This document shows, piece after piece, positions 25,226 to 31,704 of a DNA stretch of 64,000 nucleotides. How positions within the stretch are numbered: position 1 is the stretch's first letter; each line of letters starts with the position of its first letter. The position numbers were made by a program, and so were the translations under genes. The notes under the pieces are model-generated. The model worked only from the letters and a program-made list of their open reading frames with translations, had not been told where the DNA came from and searched no databases. Where the stretch lies: positions 6,856,501-6,920,500 of the forward strand of contig NZ_JADBEG010000001.1 of assembly GCF_014873755.1 (NCBI RefSeq), written 5' to 3'. Origin of the DNA: Amycolatopsis lexingtonensis. GTDB taxonomy: Bacteria > Actinomycetota > Actinomycetes > Mycobacteriales > Pseudonocardiaceae.

Positions 25226-25618
25226 TCAGTCGAAGAGGTTCTCGAGGAAGCTGCGCTTGCGGTGACCGTGCCCGTACGGGCGCGGCGAGTCCGAGTAACC
25301 ACCGCGGTGCGGCCGCGGGGAGTCGGAGTAGCCCCCGCGGTGCGGCCGCGGCGAGTCCGAGTAGCCGCCCCGGTACGCCTTGGGCGAATCCGGGTGGCCA
25401 CCGCGGTACGGGCGCGGCGAGTCGGGACGGCCGTAGTGCGCCGTCGGACCGGACTGGTACTGCGGCGGCTGCTGGCCGTAGAACGAGCTCTCCGCACCGA
25501 CGATCGCCTCGAGCTCACCGCGGTCCAGGAAGATCCCGCGGCAGCCGTCGCACTGGTCGATGTGGATGCCGTTCTTGTCGACGGTCCGCATCTGGTTCTG
25601 ACACTTCGGACAAATCAC
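25226..25618 (-). CDS. zf-TFIIB zinc-ribbon protein with 11-residue tandem repeats
   Basis: A 130-residue protein. The N-terminal ~45 residues form a TFIIB-type zinc ribbon: CPKCQNQM, then CDGCRGIFLDRGELEAIV. From about residue 63 to 117 come five copies of an 11-residue unit, roughly G-Y-S-D-S-P-R-P-H-R-G, rich in Tyr, Pro and Arg. The chain ends in a basic-hydrophobic RKRSFLENLFD. The repeat region looks disordered and could bind nucleic acid or membranes. ATG 25618 leads the pair with the zinc-ribbon kinase, a tight two-gene operon. Confidence 0.83.
   Translation of the reverse strand: MICPKCQNQMRTVDKNGIHIDQCDGCRGIFLDRGELEAIVGAESSFYGQQPPQYQSGPTAHYGRPDSPRPYRGGHPDSPKAYRGGYSDSPRPHRGGYSDSPRPHRGGYSDSPRPYGHGHRKRSFLENLFD
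25268..25432 (-). repeat. 33-base tandem repeat inside the zf-TFIIB gene
   Basis: Five in-frame 33-base units encode the 11-residue repeats. Units three and four are identical at protein level, which implies recent duplication, and such arrays may vary in copy number between strains. Confidence 0.8.
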
Positions 25619-25654
25619 ACATCAGAGCCTACGCATGTTCGGCCCCGCTGTCCC

Positions 25655-26023
25655 TCAGCACGCGCAGAGGCAGAACGGGTGCCCGGCCGGATCGGCGTAG
25701 ACGCGGAACGTCTTCGGCCCGTCGTCCAGCAGTTTCGCGCCGAGCCCCAGCACGCGCTCGTGCGCGGCTTCCAGGTCGGTGACGTTCAGGTCGAGGTGCA
25801 GCTGCTGCGGGTTCTCCGCCGACGGCCACGACGGCGGCCGGTGGTCGGGCACCCGCTGAAACGCGATCCCCGCGCCCCCGAGCGGGTTCGCCAGCGTCAC
25901 CCAGTGCCCGTCTTCGGCGACTTCGGGCGCGTCCCACTCCAGCACCGATCGGTAGAACTCGGCCAGCGCGACCGGGTCGGGGCAGTCGATGGCCACCACG
26001 CCCAGGGTCGGTACCGCACTCAT
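25655..26023 (-). CDS. VOC-family (glyoxalase/bleomycin-resistance fold) protein
   Basis: A 122-residue protein with two beta-alpha-beta-beta-beta modules: VAIDCPDPVALAEFYRSVLEWDAPEV and HLDLNVTDLEAAHERVLGLGAKLL, closing with RVYADPAGHPFCLC. Metal-ligand candidates are a histidine in the second module and a late glutamate/cysteine region. The usual C-terminal Glu is not clear, so it may be a binding protein rather than an enzyme. AAGGGAG stands five bases before ATG 26023. Confidence 0.87.
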   Translation of the reverse strand: MSAVPTLGVVAIDCPDPVALAEFYRSVLEWDAPEVAEDGHWVTLANPLGGAGIAFQRVPDHRPPSWPSAENPQQLHLDLNVTDLEAAHERVLGLGAKLLDDGPKTFRVYADPAGHPFCLCAC

Positions 26024-26107
26024 GCGCACTCCCTTCAAGTAACCGTCGTCAGCATTATGTGGGTTATCCGGGGCAGGGGCAACCACCGGCCGCCGTACAC
26101 TCGGTGC

Positions 26108-26572
26108 GTGCACACCGACACCTCCCTCGTGGTGGAGTTCCTCAACACGGTCAACGTCGAAGAGGGCACTGACCTGCTCGAAGATCCCGGGCAGTGGCGC
26201 GAGTGGGCAGCCGGGCACGCGCTGCGGGCGAACCCGGCCCCCGAGGCGCGCGCGGCACGCGACGCCCTGCGCGCGGCGATCGGCGACCCGCGTCTCCCCG
26301 GCGGCGGCCTCGACGTCGGCACGAGGATTTCCCTGACCGACGACGGTCCAGCTCTGGTCGCGGAGGACGCGGTCGGCGCGGTGTTCGCGGCCTGCGCCCG
26401 TTTGGTGGTCCGCGGTGATTGGATCCGGCTGAAGATCTGCCCGGCGGACACCTGCTTGTGGGCGTTCTACGACGAGTCGCGCAACCGCTCGCGCACGTGG
26501 TGCTCGATGCGGGTGTGCGGGAACCGCGAGAAGGCCCGGGGCTGGCGGGCCCGCACCGCCGCGGCCGGCTGA
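26108..26572 (+). CDS. CGNR zinc-finger regulator
   Basis: A 154-residue protein. The N-terminal part begins VVEFLNTVNVEEGTDLLEDPGQWREWA, matching the ABATE domain, a presumed ligand-binding module. The C-terminal CGNR zinc finger shows CPADTCLWAFYDESRNRSRTWCSMRVCGNREKAR, with the four cysteines and the name-giving CGNR. These are DNA-binding stress or metabolic regulators in actinobacteria. GTG 26108 opens the ABATE domain. The target gene is not evident; the divergent VOC gene is a candidate. A second CGNR gene is at 40274. Confidence 0.88.
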   Translation: MHTDTSLVVEFLNTVNVEEGTDLLEDPGQWREWAAGHALRANPAPEARAARDALRAAIGDPRLPGGGLDVGTRISLTDDGPALVAEDAVGAVFAACARLVVRGDWIRLKICPADTCLWAFYDESRNRSRTWCSMRVCGNREKARGWRARTAAAG

Positions 26573-26654
26573 GCCCGCCCGCCTCGCCCCGCGCTCATCC
26601 GGGACGTCAGGGTTCCGGCAGAGTCGTGGCCGTGCGGTCTGCCTGGCGTCGCGG

Positions 26655-26713
26655 GATGTCATGAAAGGGTCGTTCATGTCGTCTGGCGAGGTGAACGACC
26701 CGTTCATGACATC
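26655..26713. repeat. long inverted repeat with TCATGAA/TTCATGA core
   Basis: The arms at 26655-26676 and 26692-26713 are 22 bases long with one mismatch and a 15-base loop. Each arm contains GGGTCGTTCA or its complement. There is no T-run after either arm, so it is not a standard terminator. Confidence 0.8.
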
Positions 26714-26790
26714 GCCGAGCCGCCTCGCCCGCCCATGCGACTGCCGCTCCGCCGTGCCACATCCGGCACCCCCGCGCGCCGGCCAAACGC

Positions 26791-26839
26791 CTTGAATGAG
26801 TCATTCAGGTCGTCGGAGGTCCTGAATGACTCATTCAAG
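26791..26839. repeat. nested palindrome with TGAATGAGTCATTCA arms, copy 1
   Basis: Perfect 19-base arms lie at 26791-26809 and 26821-26839 with the loop TCGTCGGAGGT. Each arm is itself a palindrome (TGAATGA-G-TCATTCA), so the element can fold as one hairpin or bind a dimer on each side. A near-identical copy is at 40107-40161. Confidence 0.85.
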
Positions 26840-26884
26840 ACCTCCGGCCCAAGCTCTCATCCGAGCGGCGGACCCACAGAAGGC

Positions 26885-27021
26885 TGTGGACAACTCAGCC
26901 CCACGGCACCACATATCCACGCCCCGGCCACCCCAGCCCCCACACGTTGTGGACAGCCATTAGGCCATCACCGTGAAAACCTGTGGATAACCCGGGGGAT
27001 AACTCAGCTTCCTGTGGACAA
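26885..27021 (-). other. cluster of DnaA boxes
   Basis: Four 9-mers in one orientation: TGTGGACAA at 26885-26893, TGTGGACAG at 26948-26956 (one mismatch), TGTGGATAA at 26982-26990 and TGTGGACAA at 27013-27021. On the minus strand they read TTGTCCACA or TTATCCACA. Another perfect box stands alone at 24573-24581. dnaA, dnaN and recF are not nearby, so this is not oriC; a DnaA-titrating or regulatory cluster is possible. Confidence 0.6.
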
Positions 27022-27062
27022 CTGGTCTGAAGCTCCCCCAGGTGTGGTATAGACCCGCGCCG

Positions 27063-28361
27063 TCAGAACAGCAGCTCCGCGACGGCGTAGATGACCAGCC
27101 CGGCCAGCGCGCCCACCACCGTGCCGTTGATCCGGATGAACTGCAGGTCGCGGCCCACCTGGAGCTCGATCTTGCGCGAAGTCTCCTCGGCGTCCCACCG
27201 CTCGACCGTGTCGGTGATGATCGTCGTGATCTCGCGCGAGTAGTTCTTCACCAGGTACGCCGCGGCGCCCTCGACCCAGCCGTCGGCCTTCGCGCGCAGC
27301 TGGTCGTCCGAGACCAGGCGGGAACCGAGGGACATCAGGCCGAGGCGGACGCGGCGGCGCAGCTCGCTCGACGGGTCCTCGGCCGCCGTCAGGAGCATCT
27401 CCTTCGCCGTGCTCCACGCCGAGCCGATCAGGCGCTGGACCTCCTCGTGGTGCACGATCTGGCCCTTGACCTGCTCGGCGCGCGCCATCACCTCGGGGTC
27501 GGTCTGCAGGTCCTGGGCGAACTCGCCGAGGAACTTGTCCAGCGCCAGCCGCATCGGGTGGTTGACGTCGGTCTTCACCGCCCACGCGAACGACAGCACC
27601 TCGCCGTAGACCTTGTCCGCGAGCATCTCGTCGACGAACTTCGGCGACCAGCTCGGCGCCCGGTCCGACACCACGCGCAGCATCGTCGTGTGGTTGTCGC
27701 GGACCCACTCGTACGCGCGGTCGCACATCAGGTCCACCAGCTTGTGGTGCGCGCCGTCGGCGAAGACGCCCTGGAGGATCTTGCCCAGCGGCGGGCCCCA
27801 CGGCTTGTCGATGATCCGCCGCGCGACCGCCTGCTCCATGATCGCCTGGACGTCTTCGTCGCGGAGCACGCGGACCGCCGCCCGGACCACCGTGGCCAGC
27901 TCGGACGTCACGCGCTCGGCGTTGTCCTCCTGGGCCAGCCAGCCGCCGAGGCGCCGCGCGAGCTCGACGCGCTTGAGCTTGTCGCGCACGACCTCCTCGG
28001 ACAGGAAGTTCGAGCCGACGAAGTCGCCGAGGCTGTTGCCCAGCGCGTCCTTCTTGTTCGGGATGATCGCCGTGTGCGGGATCTTCAGCCCGAGCGGGTG
28101 CCGGAACAGCGCCGTGACGGCGAACCAGTCGGCCAGCGCGCCGACCATGCCGGCTTCGGCGGCCGCGCGCACGTAGCCGACCCAGCCCGGCCAGCCCGCG
28201 GACTGCGCCCAGCTGGTCAGCAGGAACACGACGGTGGCGCCGAGCAGGAACGACAGCGCGACCAGCTTCATCTTGCGCAGCGCGCGCCGCTTTTCCTCTT
28301 CGCCGGCGGCGCCGCCCGGCGGGTCGGCGGGCGTCACCTTGGCGGGGGTCAGTTGCTCCAC
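27063..28361 (-). CDS. DUF445 family membrane-anchored protein
   Basis: A 432-residue protein. A membrane segment lies at about residues 32-50, then the conserved AAEAGMVGALADWFAVTALFRHPLGLKIPHTAIIPNKKDALGNSLGDFVGSNFL, a long helical region, and a second membrane helix at the C-terminus. This is the layout of the DUF445/YheB family. Function is unknown; the helical mid-part suggests a scaffold at the membrane. GTG 28361 lies 29 bases from the divergent aminotransferase start. Confidence 0.9.
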   Translation of the reverse strand: MEQLTPAKVTPADPPGGAAGEEEKRRALRKMKLVALSFLLGATVVFLLTSWAQSAGWPGWVGYVRAAAEAGMVGALADWFAVTALFRHPLGLKIPHTAIIPNKKDALGNSLGDFVGSNFLSEEVVRDKLKRVELARRLGGWLAQEDNAERVTSELATVVRAAVRVLRDEDVQAIMEQAVARRIIDKPWGPPLGKILQGVFADGAHHKLVDLMCDRAYEWVRDNHTTMLRVVSDRAPSWSPKFVDEMLADKVYGEVLSFAWAVKTDVNHPMRLALDKFLGEFAQDLQTDPEVMARAEQVKGQIVHHEEVQRLIGSAWSTAKEMLLTAAEDPSSELRRRVRLGLMSLGSRLVSDDQLRAKADGWVEGAAAYLVKNYSREITTIITDTVERWDAEETSRKIELQVGRDLQFIRINGTVVGALAGLVIYAVAELLF

Positions 28362-28390
28362 ATCGCCATTGTCCGTGAGGATGGCTGATC

Positions 28391-29557
28391 GTGCGCGAAC
28401 CTGCTCTCGTCCCCCGCCTCCGGCCGTTCACCTCGACCATCTTCGCCGAGATGACCGCGCTGGCCGTCCGGCACGACGCCGTCAACCTCGGCCAGGGTTT
28501 CCCGGACACCGACGGCCCCGCCGGCATGCTCGACGCCGCCAAGAACGCGCTGTTCGGCGGCGCGAACCAGTACCCGCCGGGCCCGGGGCGCCCGGAGCTG
28601 CGGGCGGCGATCGCGCGGCACCGGCTGCGCTACGGCACCGAGTACGACCCGGACACGGAGATCCTGGTCACCGCGGGCGCGACCGAGGCCATCACGGCGA
28701 CGCTGCTCGCGCTGACCGAGGCCGGCGACGAGGTCATCGTCATCGAGCCGTACTACGACTCCTACGCCGCCGCGGTCGCGATGGCGGGCGCCGAACGCCG
28801 AGTCGTCGGGCTGGTCGAGGGCGAGGACGGCCGCTTCGGCCTCGACGTCGACGGGCTGCGCGCCGCCGTCACGCCGCGGACCAGGGCGGTCCTGGTGAAC
28901 TCGCCGCACAACCCGACCGGCACGGTGTTCACCCGCGCCGAGCTGGAAGCGCTGGCGGCGGTGTGCGTCGAGCACGACCTGATCGCGATCTGCGACGAGG
29001 TCTACGAGCACCTGGTGTTCGACGACGCCGAGCACATCCCGCTGGTCACGCTGCCCGGCATGCGGCCGCGGACGGTGAGCATCTCCAGCGCCGGCAAGAC
29101 GTTCAACTGCACCGGCTGGAAGATCGGCTGGGTCTGCTCGACCCCGGAGCTGGTCGCGGCGGTGAAGGCGGCGAAGCAGTTCATCACGTTCGTCTCCGGC
29201 GGCCCGCTGCAGCCGGCGGTGGCGCACGCGCTCGACCACGAACTCCCCTGGGTCGACGGCCTGCGCGATTCCCTGTCGGAGAAGCGCGACCGGCTGTCGG
29301 CGGGCCTCGCGGACGCCGGTTTCGCGGTCCGCCCGACGGCGGGCACGTACTTCGTGTGCGTCGACGTCCGGCCGCTGGGCTTCACCGACGCCGCCGATCT
29401 GGCGTGGGAACTGCCGGGCCGTGTCGGCGTCGCCGCCGTCCCCGTGAAGGTGTTCACCGATCACCCGGAAGAGTGGAAACACCTCCTTCGCTTCGCGTTC
29501 TGCAAGCGCAACGAAGTCATCGACGAAGCCATCACCCGATTGCGCAAACTGGTCTGA
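28391..29557 (+). CDS. PLP-dependent class I/II aminotransferase (DapC/KAT-like)
   Basis: A 388-residue fold-type I aminotransferase. It shows LGQGFPDTDGPAGMLDAA, NQYPPGPGRPELRAAIA, the NSPHNPTGTVF loop, ICDEVYEHLVF with the PLP aspartate, SSAGKTFNCTGWKIGW with the Schiff-base lysine near 237, and a C-terminal LRFAFCK arginine. The pattern is that of Rv0858c and YbdL-type enzymes, so N-succinyl-diaminopimelate, methionine or kynurenine could be the donor. GTG 28391 is the only start upstream of the conserved N-terminus. Confidence 0.92.
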   Translation: MREPALVPRLRPFTSTIFAEMTALAVRHDAVNLGQGFPDTDGPAGMLDAAKNALFGGANQYPPGPGRPELRAAIARHRLRYGTEYDPDTEILVTAGATEAITATLLALTEAGDEVIVIEPYYDSYAAAVAMAGAERRVVGLVEGEDGRFGLDVDGLRAAVTPRTRAVLVNSPHNPTGTVFTRAELEALAAVCVEHDLIAICDEVYEHLVFDDAEHIPLVTLPGMRPRTVSISSAGKTFNCTGWKIGWVCSTPELVAAVKAAKQFITFVSGGPLQPAVAHALDHELPWVDGLRDSLSEKRDRLSAGLADAGFAVRPTAGTYFVCVDVRPLGFTDAADLAWELPGRVGVAAVPVKVFTDHPEEWKHLLRFAFCKRNEVIDEAITRLRKLV

Positions 29558-29904
29558 CGACTTGAGGTGTGTCCCACATCGCGGAAGACGCCTGGCTCGG
29601 GCACGCACCGTTTCCGAAGTGATACCGAAGGCGAGCCCATTCGCGGAAACATCAGGTCAGCGGCCGGACGCGCAAATTGCAGCACTCCTCCGAATGGCCG
29701 CACGAGAACACCCGAACGGCACTGAGAGTGATCAACTTGTCGGCCGCAGATACCTTGCCCGGTAGGGCCGTTCCGCCTTACGGGCTGGATCGAACGCGGG
29801 AGAGATGAAAGACTCCCGAGCGGTGCTAGAAAGAGTGCAGCCCCGGGGGAACTGCGACCTGGCCGGAGAAAGACCCCAGCGAGAACAGACTTCAGGCGCG
29901 GACG
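29558..29904. other. intergenic region, no gene seen; possible structured leader
   Basis: No credible coding sequence. Near 29805-29820 GGGAG and CTCCC can pair around GATGAAAG. The run to 29890 is rich in GAAAGA and GGGGGAAC words that look RNA-like. I compared it by memory with the actinobacterial ydaO (c-di-AMP) consensus and did not find the required GGGGTGAATC part. It may be the leader of the exported protein gene that follows. Confidence 0.3.
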
Positions 29905-31203
29905 GTGGTGGTGGCGGTGAGCAGCACGGCGAACTCGCGCCGCAGCGCCCCGGGCCAAGCCGCGTTCACAGCGGGTGAAGAGCGCCGGGCCGGCCTCGCG
30001 GGAGCCACGCTCATCGCGGGCCGCACGGAATCCCCTCGCGCGCGCGGGCGTGCGCCGCGGCCGTGGACGGCTTCACTGCAGCGGCCCGCCGCCAAGATCC
30101 TCGTCGCCGGGGGCCTGACGCTCGCCGGGTGGCTGCTCACCGCGGCTCTCTCCGGGAGCACCGCCGGCGCCGCCGAGCAAGTGACCTGCCCGCAGGCTCC
30201 CGTCGCTTCCACTGTGGACCACCCCGGCAAGTCCTTCCTGCACGGCAAGCACCACCGCAAGAGCCACCGCGAAACCGGCGCCGCCACCTGCGCGCAGCAG
30301 ACCGGCGAAACCCCGGCCGCCGACACGCAGCCCGGCAGCGAACCGACCGAGACCACCCCGGTCGACGCCACCGCAGCCGAGACCACGCCGACCGACACCG
30401 CGGCAAGCGAGCCAAAGCCGACCGAGACAAAGCCGGTCGAGACCGAGCCCGCCGCGAAGACCCAGCCGGCCGAAGAGACCACCGCCGCCGAGCAGCCCGC
30501 GGCGGAAACCCAGAACACCCTGAGCACCCAGACCACCGAAAAGCCCCAAGCCGGCCTCCTCGGCGGCCTGGTCGGCGGCGTCCTCAACGTGGTCGGCGGC
30601 ACCCTCACCACGGTCACGAGCACGGTCGGCGTCGTCACGGACACGCTCTCCCACACCGTCCTCGCCCCGCTCACCCAGCCGCCCGCGAACCACCCCGACG
30701 CGCCCGTCCTGCTGCCGCTCGACGACGTTCTCGGCCCGATCCTCAACGGCGGTTCGAACTCGGGCGGCGTGACCGCCACCGTCCCGGCGGGCACCACCGT
30801 CGTCGCGACGGTGACGTCCGAGGTACCGGCCGCCACCGTCGTCGAGGCCGCTCCCGCCGAGGCCGCTCCGCAGAGCGCCGGCCGTGGTGCGGCGCACTTC
30901 GTCGTCGTCCGGCACGAGCTGCCGCAGCAGGTCAAGCAGGAGCAGCCGCGCGACTCCGGCGTGCACGCCCGTGACGGTGGCGGCGACACCACCCCCGGCC
31001 TGCCCGGCGGCACCACCGCCCCGAGCGCGCCGGCTCCGACCGCGACGCCCGGCCACGACGGTCCTGGTGGGGCGCGCCACGCGTTCGCCGTCCACACCGA
31101 CGACGTCACCACCACCCAGCTGAAGCTCATCGGCACCAGCCGCGACCACGACGTCGACGGCGCGGGCAGGGAAGCCGCCCTGCCCACCACCTCCCCCGAC
31201 TGA
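29905..31203 (+). CDS. exported Pro/Thr/Glu-rich protein of unknown function
   Basis: A 432-residue protein with an Arg-rich N-terminus, one hydrophobic segment at about residues 63-90 (ILVAGGLTLAGWLLTAALSG), then a long low-complexity Thr/Glu/Pro/Ala stretch (about 125-220), a Gly/Val-rich patch (LLGGLVGGVLNVVGGTLTTVTSTVGVVTDTL) and another Pro/Gly tail. This arrangement suits a cell-wall-spanning or surface protein. GTG 29905 or GTG 29917 may start it. I do not recognise a family. The upstream 347-base gap and 501-base downstream gap make it an isolated gene. Confidence 0.7.
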   Translation: MVVAVSSTANSRRSAPGQAAFTAGEERRAGLAGATLIAGRTESPRARGRAPRPWTASLQRPAAKILVAGGLTLAGWLLTAALSGSTAGAAEQVTCPQAPVASTVDHPGKSFLHGKHHRKSHRETGAATCAQQTGETPAADTQPGSEPTETTPVDATAAETTPTDTAASEPKPTETKPVETEPAAKTQPAEETTAAEQPAAETQNTLSTQTTEKPQAGLLGGLVGGVLNVVGGTLTTVTSTVGVVTDTLSHTVLAPLTQPPANHPDAPVLLPLDDVLGPILNGGSNSGGVTATVPAGTTVVATVTSEVPAATVVEAAPAEAAPQSAGRGAAHFVVVRHELPQQVKQEQPRDSGVHARDGGGDTTPGLPGGTTAPSAPAPTATPGHDGPGGARHAFAVHTDDVTTTQLKLIGTSRDHDVDGAGREAALPTTSPD

Positions 31204-31539
31204 CCCCGCACCGGGCAGCCGGGGACACCTGCGTCCAGATCAAGATCAACTCGACGCACGTCCACGCCGTTGACGCGTGACGAATCCCCTGCTCCAGTAC
31301 GCAATCCGTGACTCTTTCACGTCTCGCGGCGCGCACTCGCGCCCGACGTACCCCAGGGGCACAAAACGATGCGAAACCACAGTCTTTCCGACCGGCCGAC
31401 CGCGCCCGGCCGGGTCGGATCCCGGTCCCGGCGCCGCGCTGCCCCCGCGGCGCCGGGACCCACACCGGACGCGCTCCGGGAGCCCTTGCTCACCGCGCCG
31501 AGCGAGGACTCGCAGTACCGAGAGCACGTCTGAGCCGCG

Positions 31540-31576
31540 GGCTTCCCGGCACGTCGAGGGGCTGTGCCGGGAAGCC
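31540..31576. terminator. perfect 13-base stem hairpin
   Basis: GGCTTCCCGGCAC at 31540-31552 pairs with GTGCCGGGAAGCC at 31564-31576 around an 11-base loop. It has no T-tract, as is common for actinobacterial terminators. It lies 337 bases after the exported-protein gene, so it may serve an unseen short transcript. Confidence 0.5.
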
Positions 31577-31626
31577 AGCGGTTACCCGCGAGCGGGGTCA
31601 CGTCCGCGAGCGGGGGTGTGAAACCG

Positions 31627-31699
31627 CGAACCGGTGCGCTGGATGCACATGAACGCCGCCCATCCCTGGGAGCAGGCTCGCATCCAGCGCACCGGTTCG
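31627..31699. repeat. perfect 20-base inverted repeat beyond the MocR gene
   Basis: CGAACCGGTGCGCTGGATGC at 31627-31646 is exactly complementary to 31680-31699, with a 33-base loop. It ends six bases beyond the MocR stop codon and could terminate that gene. The word GCGCTGGATGC also occurs in the loop and arm of the element at 5574-5620, so the elements may be related. Confidence 0.75.
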
Positions 31700-31704
31700 T
31701 CGTT

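Larger units (their letters stand above)
26573..27062. other. 490-base intergenic region with two palindromes and DnaA-box-like sites
   Basis: There is no convincing gene here. It holds two long inverted repeats (26655-26713 and 26791-26839) and a run of TGTGGACAA/TGTGGATAA words. These match actinobacterial DnaA boxes (TTGTCCACA or TTATCCACA on the other strand). The A+T content is somewhat raised near 26880-27050. It separates the 3' end of the CGNR gene from the 3' end of DUF445. Confidence 0.8.
31204..31704. other. 501-base intergenic region with two hairpins
   Basis: No supported gene. It holds two strong inverted repeats, at 31540-31576 and 31627-31699, and a direct repeat of GCGAGCGGGG near 31590-31615. 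Some weak open frames exist on both strands but without homologous motifs or ribosome sites. Confidence 0.7.

Noticed and set aside
25268..25432. 33-base tandem repeats resembling a short CRISPR array
   Set aside because: The units are directly adjacent without spacers and encode in-frame protein repeats.
26885..27021. Chromosomal origin of replication
   Set aside because: DnaA boxes are few and dnaA, dnaN, recF and gyrB are absent; a cluster of boxes is all that can be claimed.
29562..29765. 67-codon open frame in the gap after the aminotransferase
   Set aside because: No ribosome site, no known motif and biased composition; probably chance.
29780..29904. ydaO (c-di-AMP) riboswitch before the exported protein
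   Set aside because: Some G-rich words fit, but the conserved GGGGTGAATC part is not found; left as an unassigned leader.
31127..31527. Minus-strand small frames between the exported protein and MocR genes
   Set aside because: They overlap each other in different frames and lack ribosome sites and homologue-like sequence.
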